Shown here: one piece after another, positions 26,000-35,425 of the stretch
How positions within the stretch are numbered: the stretch's first letter is position 1
Layout of the letters: each line of letters begins with the position of its first letter
NCBI GenBank assembly: GCA_040388625.1
Contig: JAZKBK010000007.1
Location: 1 to 39,195, forward strand
Origin: Gemmatimonadota bacterium
GTDB taxonomy: Bacteria; Gemmatimonadota; Gemmatimonadetes; Gemmatimonadales; Gemmatimonadaceae
DNA length: 39,195 bases
Direction of reading: 5' to 3'
Program-made: the position numbers and the translations under genes
The notes under the pieces: model-generated
The model's database searches: none
What the model was told of the DNA's origin: nothing
What the model saw: the letters and a program-made list of their open reading frames with translations, nothing else

Positions 26000-28365
26000 G
26001 CGTGGGTCACCAGTTTCCACCCGGTGTTACCCGAGCCTGTCTTTTTGACGTAGAGCTCGCCGTTTGTGGTATCGCAGCAGAGCGACCCTAGGTTTGCCGC
26101 CACCACGCTTTCGGGTGACCCGGCATTGTACGTAATGGACGTGGCGGCGCCGATGACCAGGTCCGCTACAAGCAACACCTGCCCGGCCGATGTCAGCCAC
26201 CCGACCGTCGTCTCCGCGCCCCCGCCAGCTCCGTCGATCTGCCAGATCCAACGCACGCGCCCGCTCGGCTCGGCGGCTCCCTGGATCGGTTCGACCTGCT
26301 GATAGAAGTCGACCTGTTTAGACGCGCCCGTGGCGTCGGTTTTCCAGCCCTGCCCGGTGAGCTTTAGCCCAGGGGACCACTGCTGCGCACCGGCGGCTGC
26401 GGCCGTGTTGTTGACTGCCTGGAACGCCGCCTGGAGCGTCGTGCCAAGATTGTTGACCTCTCCCTGCGCCGATCTGACCGCGAGGTTCTCCTTGTACGAG
26501 CCAGCGGCCGGATAATTGACGGTATCGAGGTATTCAGCCGCCACGGTGTGGCCGAGGACCTTGTTGTACCACATGGCCATGTTGGCATCAGTGAGCGCCT
26601 GGATGTAAGCCCCATATTGCAGCGTCGCGACGCTCTGGCTGTCAACGACGTCGTTTTGTCGGACGGTCAGCCGCGTGGCGACTGCGGCAACCTCGGACGT
26701 GGATGCGGTGACGAATACGCCGACCGTGCCGCAATTGGCAATGCTGTTGTGGTGGATCTGCAAGTCGTTGATGATGTTGCTTGCGGCCTGTGTCGCCGTG
26801 TGCGTTCCGGTGCCGGCGCTCGTGAGCGTGATCGGAGTGCCACTCGGCGAGCTCGCGACGCGGAAGTCATCGGCGGAGACGGTGGCGACTACGTAGTAGG
26901 TGTGCCCGGCTGTGAGCCCGCCGATGGCTCCCCCGCTCGTCGTGTAGACGAATGCGTTTCCGGCAACGAAGCCGTGAGCCACGGCGTGCAAGTTGTTGCC
27001 GCTGCGCGTGACCGTTTTGGCGATGCCGGTGTTGGGCGTGCACGCGGTGCCCCAGCGGATCGCGCCCGAAGCGAAGCCGGAGATCTTGTTGTTGTAGATC
27101 TCCACCCCTCCGCCGACGCCTGGCACGCCGCAATTCCCCTCCATCGTCATGCCCCAGCTAAACCCGGGCGTCGCTGTGCCGGTCGTAAAGACGATGGTAT
27201 TGCTGTGAATCTTGACGTCGTGAAAGCCCTTACCGTCCGTCCAGCCAATGGTCGAATTAGGAGCCACATCAATGCCGCTCTCGCCGCTCGCTCCGCCCTG
27301 CTTCAGGTTGAATTGATTGCCATGAACGGCGATGCGGAAACCGCCGGTGCCGAAGCCCTGGTAGAGGGTGATGCCCTGAATGATGCTCGTCGCCACATTC
27401 CCGCTGACGTCGATGTCGCCATAGTCTGCCTGGTCGCCGGCCAGGTTTAGAAACCGCTGCATGTCGGTTACGTTATTGCCGCTGATAACCGCGCCGAAGC
27501 CGTGGTATTCGATGGCCGTGCCTGGACGACAACGCGGGAATGTCGCCAGCGTGGCCGCTGAGATGGCGCCGCCGTCGAAGCGATTGTTGGCGATGACTAC
27601 GCCTGTAGCGCCGCAGGCGATCCGGCTCGCGTCCCCGGCGTGCGGGTCGTCTGCGAGGTGAAGGTGGCGGCCGTTGGTGACGCGAACGTTGGTTGTCAAC
27701 GTGGGGTCGCTGTACTGACCAAGAAGCACGTCGAAGGGGCCGTTGCAGTTCTTGTGCGTGACGTTGTCAACAGTGATGTTGTCGCCGCTCTGGATGGCGA
27801 TCGACGCGCTATGCGAGTAGGTCACGCCACCGTAAGCGGCATTCTCGAACTGGTTGAAGTCGGAATTGTGATCAACGCAGAAGTTGCGGAATTGAACGTT
27901 GCTCGTAAACACGCGCGTTGCCGGGCTGCCGCTATCGAGCAGGCCAAATACCGCTGAATAGCCTCCACTGGCAACGGTTGTATGGCCAGGCCCAACCAGA
28001 ACGTACGACGAATCGCCATCGCCGAGCACGGACACGCCGGAGCGAGGAATCACGAATTCGTGCTTAGGGCCGGTTGGCGCATCCTTTAGGTAGAAGAAGT
28101 ATCCCGGCGGCAGGAATACGCTCCCGCCTCCCTGGGAATAGACGTAGTCGATCGCTTGCTGGAGCTTCTGGGCGTCGTCGTCTGCTTCGGTAATAAACGA
28201 GGCGTCACGATATAGCTTTCCGTCCGCCGGGTTGATGTACTTGCCGTTGGGAGACCCGAATGCGAGCACGCTGATGGCGATGCCGTAGGCGATCGGGTAG
28301 TTGACCCCAGACGGGTCCACGTATTGCGGCTTGTTGTTGGCGAAGCGAATGGTTCCGGTGCCCAT
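25996..28365 (-). CDS. Beta-helix tailspike, probable polysaccharide-binding or -cleaving (789 aa)
   Basis: It mediates host contact. Seen: an N-terminal anchor, then ADDDAQKLQQAIDYVYSQGG and GSVFLPPGYFFYLK at about 60-95, which mark the start of a right-handed parallel beta helix. Repeated strand-turn units with VRVTNGRHLHL, VVIANNRFDGG, AVISGNNVTD and VKIHSNTIVF follow. A trimeric-type C-terminal beta region ends NTGWKLVTHA. Three Asp/Glu could be catalytic, but no lyase or hydrolase residue is certain. It ends just before the lysis cassette, a common place for a receptor-binding gene. The start ATG 28365 is 1 nt after the preceding stop. Confidence 0.85.
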   Translation of the reverse strand: MGTGTIRFANNKPQYVDPSGVNYPIAYGIAISVLAFGSPNGKYINPADGKLYRDASFITEADDDAQKLQQAIDYVYSQGGGSVFLPPGYFFYLKDAPTGPKHEFVIPRSGVSVLGDGDSSYVLVGPGHTTVASGGYSAVFGLLDSGSPATRVFTSNVQFRNFCVDHNSDFNQFENAAYGGVTYSHSASIAIQSGDNITVDNVTHKNCNGPFDVLLGQYSDPTLTTNVRVTNGRHLHLADDPHAGDASRIACGATGVVIANNRFDGGAISAATLATFPRCRPGTAIEYHGFGAVISGNNVTDMQRFLNLAGDQADYGDIDVSGNVATSIIQGITLYQGFGTGGFRIAVHGNQFNLKQGGASGESGIDVAPNSTIGWTDGKGFHDVKIHSNTIVFTTGTATPGFSWGMTMEGNCGVPGVGGGVEIYNNKISGFASGAIRWGTACTPNTGIAKTVTRSGNNLHAVAHGFVAGNAFVYTTSGGAIGGLTAGHTYYVVATVSADDFRVASSPSGTPITLTSAGTGTHTATQAASNIINDLQIHHNSIANCGTVGVFVTASTSEVAAVATRLTVRQNDVVDSQSVATLQYGAYIQALTDANMAMWYNKVLGHTVAAEYLDTVNYPAAGSYKENLAVRSAQGEVNNLGTTLQAAFQAVNNTAAAAGAQQWSPGLKLTGQGWKTDATGASKQVDFYQQVEPIQGAAEPSGRVRWIWQIDGAGGGAETTVGWLTSAGQVLLVADLVIGAATSITYNAGSPESVVAANLGSLCCDTTNGELYVKKTGSGNTGWKLVTHA

Positions 28366-28366
28366 G

Positions 28367-29353
28367 TCAAATTCCGTAGTGCAGCGCGGCGTAATTCTCC
28401 CACCGCGCGCGGTCGATGGCGTTTATCTGACTGCACATGACCACCTCGTCCACGTCGATGGCACAACTTCGCGTGCCGTCCGACAATGCACCTAGCGTGA
28501 GCCCGCTGATATTCCCAGTGCCCACAGTTGAACCGCTGATGACAGTCGAACCGTGAACGCGGCCGATGCTGCTAGCACCGTTCCACTCGGTCCAGATGAA
28601 TGTCTTGGTGGCGGCCACGGTCGACGCGGTCGTGGCCCAATTGACCTCGGTGCCAGCATACATGGACCAGATGTGGCCAGCCGTCGTGGAGGCTGTGACG
28701 ATGGCGCGCGCCACGGATCCGACTCCGTCAAACCACACGTCATGCGATGAGACTGCCGTATATGTCGGCTGCGTGACCACCATGCCAAGCGCGAACGGCT
28801 GACTGCATGTGAACGCGGCCGACTTCAGAAAGTCAGGGTGACCCGCTGTGCCGCGAAATCTGATGTTTGGCGTGCCGGATCCGGCGCGAATAAGCGGTTG
28901 CAGCCCGCCTGTGGCCTGCGACACGTCGTGGTTGAACCCAGACAGGTCCAGCCATGAGCTGGACTGCGCGTCGTAGGTGTTGTCGTTCGCATAGGTGCCA
29001 GCCGGGAAGTTCGCAGTAAGCCCGGTCGACCCAAGCACGTAGGTTGCCGCGGTGAGGACGCCGGTTTCCGCAAAGGTTGCTCCGTTGTCGATGGACCATC
29101 GGAACTTTGCCTGTCCCCGCGATGTGCCTCCGGTGACATCGTTTACCTCGATGCGAATCCCATATGTAAGCGCTGCTGTCCCGCTCAGCGTGACGGCCGG
29201 TGGCGTCGTGCCGCCCGCCGTCGTGGCGCTGCTCACTACCACTCCGGTGTCCGCGCGTAGCCAAAGAACGCACCCAGCCATGTCGCGAGGGAACCACGTG
29301 CGCCGCTTCCCGGACACCGGCAGGCCTAACGCTGTGACGCAAGCGCTACGCAT
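28367..29353 (-). CDS. Concanavalin A/LamG-like virion protein with inserted domain (328 aa)
   Basis: ATG 29353 overlaps the upstream stop (TGATG). After a short N-terminus, LWLRADTGVV and SSWLDLSGFNH mark a LamG opening, but about 75 residues (LTYGIRIEVNDVTGGTSRGQ to GTYANDNTYDAQ) are inserted between these two strands. The rest (FLKSAAFTCSQPFALGMVV, VDEVVMCSQINAIDRARW and ENYAALHYGI) completes a LamG-type sandwich. Likely part of the receptor-binding apparatus beside the tailspike. The longer frame to 29539 is a shadow of the next gene. Confidence 0.8.
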   Translation of the reverse strand: MRSACVTALGLPVSGKRRTWFPRDMAGCVLWLRADTGVVVSSATTAGGTTPPAVTLSGTAALTYGIRIEVNDVTGGTSRGQAKFRWSIDNGATFAETGVLTAATYVLGSTGLTANFPAGTYANDNTYDAQSSSWLDLSGFNHDVSQATGGLQPLIRAGSGTPNIRFRGTAGHPDFLKSAAFTCSQPFALGMVVTQPTYTAVSSHDVWFDGVGSVARAIVTASTTAGHIWSMYAGTEVNWATTASTVAATKTFIWTEWNGASSIGRVHGSTVISGSTVGTGNISGLTLGALSDGTRSCAIDVDEVVMCSQINAIDRARWENYAALHYGI

Positions 29354-29745
29354 CAGATGGCCAGCGCGTGAACGTTTTGGGTTGCCGAGCCGGTGATGGC
29401 AAAGAGCAGGCTCGCGTTGAGCACGCCAGGGAAAAACTCGCGGTCCCCCGGCTGGAGCTCGATGCCCTTGCCGGTGCTGCCAGATGTGACCCCGGTCGCC
29501 AGACCGACGTATACGGCCGATGTGTTCGCCAGCGGGCAACTAACCATGACGCCGATCGTGGCCACTGCGCTCGCAAACGCGTGCGAGTTGGTGTCGGCGA
29601 GCGACAGGTTTTGCCCGGTATCCACGCTTGCCGAAGCGAGCACAGCGTATGGCGTCGTATACATGACGCCCTTGGACGTGCCGAGCGGCGCCGTATTGTC
29701 GCCGTCCGTCAGGGTTCGCGGTGTCGCTGAATACTTGACCTTCAT
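29353..29745 (-). CDS. Small beta-rich virion protein (130 aa)
   Basis: ATG 29745 with GGAGG 10 nt upstream. Thr/Ala/Val/Gly-rich with no long helix; GKGIELQPGDREFFPGVLNA and an end GSATQNVHALAI suggest a small jelly roll or baseplate-type sandwich. It links the ejection proteins and the LamG protein in the operon. No known family; likely a virion protein. Confidence 0.72.
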   Translation of the reverse strand: MKVKYSATPRTLTDGDNTAPLGTSKGVMYTTPYAVLASASVDTGQNLSLADTNSHAFASAVATIGVMVSCPLANTSAVYVGLATGVTSGSTGKGIELQPGDREFFPGVLNASLLFAITGSATQNVHALAI

Positions 29746-29748
29746 TGG

Positions 29749-32265
29749 CTACAGCCCTCCTAACTTCTGCGAGCCGGTAGCGAATGCCCCGGCAATGTCG
29801 ATCTGCCTCTTGGGTGCCCCCTGCGGTTGCCCGCCTGCGCCCTGCTTGCGCTTTGCATACATGGCCTGCACGGTCGAGATGAACCGCGGCGCCATGGTCG
29901 GGGTGACCGGCGCCCCAAGGAATTTGCCGAGCTGGATCTGCTGCTCGTAGCTGATGTTCTTGCCCTTGCTCACCAGGTCCGCGTACTTCTCGAGCAGCTC
30001 TCCCTGCTTCTCGGCATAGAGCTTGGGCATCACGCCTTTCATCACCTCTACCTGGTCGCTGGAGAGCCGCCCGGCCTTGATGTCGGCGATGGTCTGCGCG
30101 GGGTCCACGCCTCGCACGGCCCGCAGCAGCTTGGCGCGGTCGGAGTCGTTCGGTGCCTGGGTGATCCGCGGCACCAGCGTGGCATTGCTCGACGGGGGCG
30201 TGGGGAGCTTCGACTGGACGACCTGCACGGCCTTCTGGATGGTCGCTCCCATCGCCTGGGCCACATTCGGGGCCGACTGCGCAACCTGCCCGATCGCGCC
30301 CGCTGTATGGTTCGCCAGCGACGCCGGGTTGGCCGCCGCATTGGCGACCCGAGAGGCAACCTGCTCATAGCGCTCCTTCGGCGTGGTCGCGACCTTGGCT
30401 GCCGGGTTCAGCATGGGCGCCTCGACGGCCGACTTCACCGCAGCGCTCTTAGCCCCCTCCAGCAGCGCCTTTACGCCCGCCGAAAGCTTGGTGTCCACGT
30501 CGGCCACGGCATGACTCAGGCCAGCCAGCCGCTCGAACGACTTCGCGGCAACGGAATTGCCGTAGGTGTTCGCCAGATGATTCGCCACTCCGCCCGCGAG
30601 CGATGCGCCAAGGGCTGGGATGCCGCCAGCGCCAGCGGCCAGCGTTCCGACAAAGCCTGAGGCCCCGGCCATCTTGTCGCTTAGCCCCACGGTATTGCGC
30701 GCGAGCGCCCGCCCGTTCGCATCGGTCGCGATGCGCTCAGCGTCCCCGAGGTTGCGGTAGCTGGTCTTGAGGGCCTGGTAGCGGCCCGTCATGGCCTTGT
30801 CGCCCATGGCCGCAACGGCGTTGTCTGTCGTCTGCGTGATGGCGTCCTCGAGCATGCCGCGCGCCTGGAGTAGCTGCGCCTGATGCTCGGGAGGGATTAC
30901 GATGCCGCTCTTGCTCTTCGGATAGAGCAGGTCGTCCAGGTTCTTGCGGAACTCCACCGCATCCTTGAGGGACATCTTGGGCGCTACGTCGTTGGCGACT
31001 CCGCTGGCCGCGTGCTCGGCGTCAGCGCTGGCCTCGCCAAAGAAGCGCTTGAGGCTGCTTTGGAGCTTGCCGGCTCGCCCCTCCAGCTCGGGGATGCCGG
31101 TCGCCTTGAGCGGCTCGACAATCTCGCTGCGCACCTTGCTGGCGAACTCCGAAGCGTTGAACTCGAGCTCGGGGTTGGCCCCAAGGTGCTCGTAGACCTT
31201 ATCGCGCAGCTGCCCGAGCTCGGCGCCCACCTCGGCCTTGGCCTTGGGCAGCATCTCCGCCAACTGGTCCGTGGTGCTTGTCCCGGTGAAGAGCCGCTCG
31301 CCATCTCTGAACTTGAACCCGCGCACCTCGCCCGCGATATCGGCGACGCGCTCTTCCATCTTCTCGGCGCTCTTGGTGATGCCGCCCATGTTGCGCACGT
31401 CGCGGGCGTTGGCCCCCAGCGCGCGGATCGTCTGGTTGTCGGCCGCCGACTTGAAGAAGTCTTGTAGGCCGGACTCGCCCGCAATCTTGAACGCCTTCTC
31501 GGTGGCGTACTTGCCCACCTCGGCCGCGGTCCCGATGGCCGCGCCGCCAAGCAGGCCCGCGAGCGCGCCCCCCTTGGCGCCCGCTAGAAGCTTCTCAGCG
31601 GTCAGCTGCTCGTCCCCGAGTGCCGACTCGCTGATGGTCTGCCCAGCGCCGTAGAATGCCCCCTCGGCCGCGCCCTGGGCAGCCATGGGGATTGCCCGCT
31701 GCGCGACCCTTCCGGCCAGGCTCGTCGCGCCTTCACCGACGAGCCCGCGGGTTGCCCCTGCTACGCCTTCCCCGAGATGGGCCACGAGCGAAGTAGGCGC
31801 CACACCGGCAACGTCCGCGGCTGCGCCTGAACCCCCGGAAAGGAGGACGGGGGCAATCGCGCCAGCGATCTCGCTGCCGGTGCGGAGCGTCGGATAGAGC
31901 TCTTTGCGCTCGGCCATGGCCTGGCGGGTTTCGTCCCCGCCAAGCTTCGCCGCCGCGAGGTCGGACAGCCCGAAGGTGGCGCCAGATGCCGCGCCCTCCA
32001 AAGCCGTCTTGGCGACCTCTCCGAGCCCTTGATGTTTGCCGGCAAGCTCTGTCTGCCGCACGTCGTGCTCACTGGTGAGTGAGTAGCCGCTCGAGAGCGC
32101 GTCCGCCGCCTGCTCGGCGGGAACGGTGCCCACGTCACCCTTGGGGCTGATGACCGGGACTGCCTGCCCCTTGGCGAAGGCGAAGGCGCCAGACTTCAGC
32201 CCCTGCGCGGCCGCGCCCTCGTCCACGTCGACCATCTGACCGCTCTGGTTGTCGACGACCCTCAT
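29749..32265 (-). CDS. Large ejection (internal virion) protein (838 aa)
   Basis: Probably injected with the DNA. Seen: a compact N-terminus (MRVVDNQSGQMVDVDEGAAA), then long Ala/Gly-rich stretches with glycine-zipper pattern (KGGALAGLLGGAAIGTAAEV), many predicted helices through residue 560, and a second helical C-terminal half. Membrane-active Ala/Gly helices are typical of P22 gp16-like and T7 gp16-like ejection proteins. It is the third of three consecutive genes of this type. No lysozyme motif was found, so no enzymatic cell-wall role is assigned. Confidence 0.82.
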   Translation of the reverse strand: MRVVDNQSGQMVDVDEGAAAQGLKSGAFAFAKGQAVPVISPKGDVGTVPAEQAADALSSGYSLTSEHDVRQTELAGKHQGLGEVAKTALEGAASGATFGLSDLAAAKLGGDETRQAMAERKELYPTLRTGSEIAGAIAPVLLSGGSGAAADVAGVAPTSLVAHLGEGVAGATRGLVGEGATSLAGRVAQRAIPMAAQGAAEGAFYGAGQTISESALGDEQLTAEKLLAGAKGGALAGLLGGAAIGTAAEVGKYATEKAFKIAGESGLQDFFKSAADNQTIRALGANARDVRNMGGITKSAEKMEERVADIAGEVRGFKFRDGERLFTGTSTTDQLAEMLPKAKAEVGAELGQLRDKVYEHLGANPELEFNASEFASKVRSEIVEPLKATGIPELEGRAGKLQSSLKRFFGEASADAEHAASGVANDVAPKMSLKDAVEFRKNLDDLLYPKSKSGIVIPPEHQAQLLQARGMLEDAITQTTDNAVAAMGDKAMTGRYQALKTSYRNLGDAERIATDANGRALARNTVGLSDKMAGASGFVGTLAAGAGGIPALGASLAGGVANHLANTYGNSVAAKSFERLAGLSHAVADVDTKLSAGVKALLEGAKSAAVKSAVEAPMLNPAAKVATTPKERYEQVASRVANAAANPASLANHTAGAIGQVAQSAPNVAQAMGATIQKAVQVVQSKLPTPPSSNATLVPRITQAPNDSDRAKLLRAVRGVDPAQTIADIKAGRLSSDQVEVMKGVMPKLYAEKQGELLEKYADLVSKGKNISYEQQIQLGKFLGAPVTPTMAPRFISTVQAMYAKRKQGAGGQPQGAPKRQIDIAGAFATGSQKLGGL

Positions 32266-34064
32266 CGCGCGCCCCCTGCCGGCGTGAAGTCGACCTGCCC
32301 GCCGCGCCGCTGCCCGCCCAGCAGTTCGCCAGCGTCGTAGTGCACGCCCTTCTTGATGGTCCCCGTCTTGGGGTCGATTTCGGGGCCTTCGTTGACCGAG
32401 GTATCGGTGTCCGCGCTCGACTCGAGAATGGAGCCGTAGCCCTGGTGAATCTTGCCGGCGAGCGCTGCGGCCTTGTTGGCCGTGGCGAGCCCGTACGGGC
32501 CACCGAGCACGTCCGACGTGTAGCGCTTGATGTCGTCGTCGCGCGTTACGCCCTGCCCCATCAGGCTGTTGCTCGAGTTGATGAACTGCTCGCGCGCATA
32601 GTTGAACTGGCCAACGAGCGGGCTGGTCGGATCGAGCTTTTCGAACCCTGGCGTGTTGGCAATCTTGCGCATTGTCTCCGCTGCGCTGATGGCGGTCTGC
32701 GACATGGCCCGCTTGGTGTTGAGGTCTCCAGCGGCCTTCTCATCGCGGGCCAGGAACTTCTTGCCGCTGAGGTCCTGGACGACCAGCGAGCGGTTGAGGT
32801 TCTCCAGCTTCGGGCCGCCACCGCCGACCACGCGATCCGGCACGACTTGCGTGTGGATCTGGTGCGTGACCTTCAGCATATCGGCCTCAGTCTTGGCCGA
32901 TTCCTCCTGGAGCTTTCCGGATAGGATGTCGATCTTCGCCTCGTCCTCTGGCGCCTTCGCCTGGGCCTTCAGCGCGGCGAGCTGCGATTGAGCGTGCTCC
33001 AGGTACTGCGCCTTGGTGGCAATGTCGGCCTGTCGCTCGTCTTGGAAGCGCGCCAGGTTGTCCTTGTAAAGCGACTGCTGGTCCTGGAAGGCTGCACGCT
33101 TGTTGTCGCGATTGTCCTTCTGCTCGGCGATGTCGTTGTCGATCGACTTGTTGAGGATGCCGAGCGCCACGTTGGGCTGCCCGGTCATGCCGGCGCCGAG
33201 CTGCCCCAGGCCGACCATCAGCGCGCCCCAGAACTTGTCGGCGTTGGACTGGTTGCGGAAGATGCGGCTCGAGTCGATGTCCTGGCGCGACTCCTGGCGC
33301 AGCTGGCCCAGCTTGTCCATGTCCGAAGCGATCGACTGCTGCCGGATGGCCTCGTTGTCCTGGCGTTGCGCCTCCAGGTTGCGGAGCCCTTCGGGGATCT
33401 GGCTCATGACGCCGGCCTCGCCGATGTCGGCCTGCTGTTGCGCCGCGCCCGCCTTCTGCGTGCCCTCCCACTGGGTCTGGTAGCCGCGCTTGATGTTGGC
33501 CTGGGCGTCTGGGTCGTAGCTGGTCGACCCCATCACCTCGCCGACCTTGCGCTCGCCGCCGCGGATGACTTGCGTGCCGCCACCTCCGAATGAGATGGGC
33601 ATGCCCTGGCGTTGGCCGCCCACCTGGACGCGCTGATCTGGGGGCACGAAGTTGGCGCCTGCATCCGGAGCCGCAGCCTGGGCCGGAGGCGCGCCGCCCA
33701 AGGCTTTCGGCGTAATGCCCAAGTCTGGGCCTCCGCCTTGGAGCGGCTGAGTGTCACCAACCTTGCTGTTGACCCAATCGCGCGCCCTTGCCCACAGGCC
33801 TGGGTTTTCTGGCGGGGTCATGTTCTGGTCGGGCAGCTCGATGCTGTTGCTCGCGATCCGATTGTCCTGCTGCGGAGCCATGGCGGCTTCGGCGATACCG
33901 GCGCGCAGCTGAGACGGGGGCGCGCCCATGCCCGATTGCTTCTGCTGGTCGATGCCCATCTTGATGGACGGCGGCAGATAGGCCGTGGGGATGGCCTGGC
34001 CGGTGTCGTCAATGGCCATGTAGCCACCGGAGGGGAGCGTGGAGTAGTCGACTATGCGCGCCAT
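32262..34064 (-). CDS. Ejection/internal virion protein (600 aa)
   Basis: ATG 34064 overlaps the upstream stop. It has a disordered Gln/Pro/Gly-rich N-terminal third (about 1-200), then long charged helices (IRQQSIASDMDKLGQLRQES, LEHAQSQLAALKAQAKAPED) and a helical C-terminus. Coiled-coil, Ala/Gln-rich proteins between nozzle and tailspike genes are usually P22 gp20-like ejection proteins. No membrane anchor or enzyme motif is evident. Confidence 0.8.
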   Translation of the reverse strand: MARIVDYSTLPSGGYMAIDDTGQAIPTAYLPPSIKMGIDQQKQSGMGAPPSQLRAGIAEAAMAPQQDNRIASNSIELPDQNMTPPENPGLWARARDWVNSKVGDTQPLQGGGPDLGITPKALGGAPPAQAAAPDAGANFVPPDQRVQVGGQRQGMPISFGGGGTQVIRGGERKVGEVMGSTSYDPDAQANIKRGYQTQWEGTQKAGAAQQQADIGEAGVMSQIPEGLRNLEAQRQDNEAIRQQSIASDMDKLGQLRQESRQDIDSSRIFRNQSNADKFWGALMVGLGQLGAGMTGQPNVALGILNKSIDNDIAEQKDNRDNKRAAFQDQQSLYKDNLARFQDERQADIATKAQYLEHAQSQLAALKAQAKAPEDEAKIDILSGKLQEESAKTEADMLKVTHQIHTQVVPDRVVGGGGPKLENLNRSLVVQDLSGKKFLARDEKAAGDLNTKRAMSQTAISAAETMRKIANTPGFEKLDPTSPLVGQFNYAREQFINSSNSLMGQGVTRDDDIKRYTSDVLGGPYGLATANKAAALAGKIHQGYGSILESSADTDTSVNEGPEIDPKTGTIKKGVHYDAGELLGGQRRGGQVDFTPAGGAR

Positions 34065-35425
34065 CAAAACCCCGGATTCGAAGGATCGTAGTAGTCCTTC
34101 GTCTGCGACCCAGCGGCTGGCGCACCGGCGTTCGATTGCATGTAGGCTGCGCCCATCGTCGCGCCAGCGCCTATCATGGATCCTGCCATCTGACGTTGAC
34201 TCGCGGCGTCCTGCATCTGCGCCTGTACCGCGCCGCCTTGTAGCCCTGCCTTGATGCGCTGCGCGTCCATGGCGGTGCTCACGTTGAATTGCTGATTGCC
34301 CTGCTGCATGTGCCGCGCGTCCTGGTAGGCGCCGAGGTAGCCCATCTCTCGGCCCTGGTTGAGCGAGTTTTGCCCGGCTTGCAGGTTGGCGTTGTTGAGA
34401 TTCTGTTGCGACTCGAGCTGAGCCCGCTGGAGCGCGCTGGACGCATCGAGCCCCATCGCTTGGAGCTCCTGCGCACGCTTCTGAACCATGACGTCATTCT
34501 GCATGCCGAAGTTCTGGAGCGTCTGCCCGCGCTGGTTCGTGAGCGCACCGCCCAGCTCGCCGCGCGCCTGGGCGTATTCCTGCGCGCGCAGGGTGGCCGC
34601 CTGCTGGATGGCCTGCTGCTGCGTGTTGGCCCCCGCAGTGATGGCTGCCCTGGTTGCGGCGCCGTAGTCCATTGGGCCTGCGCTAGCGACCATTGATTGC
34701 TGCGCCGCTAGATTCTGATCCGTCGTCTGCGCGAGCTGAGCCTGGGCGAGCGACGGCTGGCCGCCGTTGAGGTCGGAGTTGAGCCGGTTGACGAGCTGTT
34801 GCTGCCCCTGACCAGAGGCGACGGGGTCTTGCTGCATGTTGAGCAGCGAGCCGCTTAGGTCCTGGCCGCCCTGGCGGAACATGCTGCGGTCCGCCTGGTA
34901 CATGCGCATGTCGGGCCGCACCATCGATACCTGGGGGGCCTGGCGGTCATACGAGGCGGCGGCCTGCGTATTGAACCGCGCCGGGTCCGACATGTCGGGG
35001 GCCTTCGGAAGCGAATTGGCAATGCTGTTGGCCTGGTCGATGGCCGCGCGCACCGCCATTGCGTTCTGTGGCGACGGGTTCGCGTCGAATGCAGCCTTGG
35101 CAGCTGTATACTGGTCCTGCGCAGCCTGCGCGAGCGGCGCCTGCTGCGCCTGCTGCTGGGCGATTGCATCAAGCTGCGCCTTCTCCTGAGGCGTAGTCCC
35201 GCCCCATCCGGAGCCGATGCCGGCGTTCGGGTCCAGCGTTGGCGTGTAGACGCCGTTGGCTGCGGCTTGCGCATTCGCAGCAGCATCGGATGATTCATTG
35301 GCTGCGTCTGCTGATTGGCCAACGCCATAGCCAGCCGCACCGCCTGCGACGGCCCCTGCTGGCCCGCCAACCAAGAATCCGCCAGCGCTACCGAGCGCGG
35401 CTCCTAGGTATTTCCAGCCGCTCAT
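34064..35425 (-). CDS. Ejection/internal virion protein with glycine-zipper N-terminus (453 aa)
   Basis: ATG 35425 overlaps the nozzle stop (ATGA). The first 35 residues (MSGWKYLGAALGSAGGFLVG, then GPAGAVAGGAAGYGVG) form a Gly/Ala zipper. The body is Ala/Gln-rich and helical throughout (AQAQLAQTTDQNLAAQQSMV, ATLRAQEYAQARGELGGALT). Such zippers insert into membranes and are typical of P22 gp7-like ejection proteins. It follows the nozzle gene and precedes two larger proteins of the same class. Confidence 0.8.
   Translation of the reverse strand: MSGWKYLGAALGSAGGFLVGGPAGAVAGGAAGYGVGQSADAANESSDAAANAQAAANGVYTPTLDPNAGIGSGWGGTTPQEKAQLDAIAQQQAQQAPLAQAAQDQYTAAKAAFDANPSPQNAMAVRAAIDQANSIANSLPKAPDMSDPARFNTQAAASYDRQAPQVSMVRPDMRMYQADRSMFRQGGQDLSGSLLNMQQDPVASGQGQQQLVNRLNSDLNGGQPSLAQAQLAQTTDQNLAAQQSMVASAGPMDYGAATRAAITAGANTQQQAIQQAATLRAQEYAQARGELGGALTNQRGQTLQNFGMQNDVMVQKRAQELQAMGLDASSALQRAQLESQQNLNNANLQAGQNSLNQGREMGYLGAYQDARHMQQGNQQFNVSTAMDAQRIKAGLQGGAVQAQMQDAASQRQMAGSMIGAGATMGAAYMQSNAGAPAAGSQTKDYYDPSNPGF

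Noticed and set aside
26548-27450. A 300-aa plus-strand frame inside the tailspike gene
   Set aside because: The minus-strand frame encodes a clear beta-helix spike; the plus frame is Asp/Val/Arg-rich and is only the complement.
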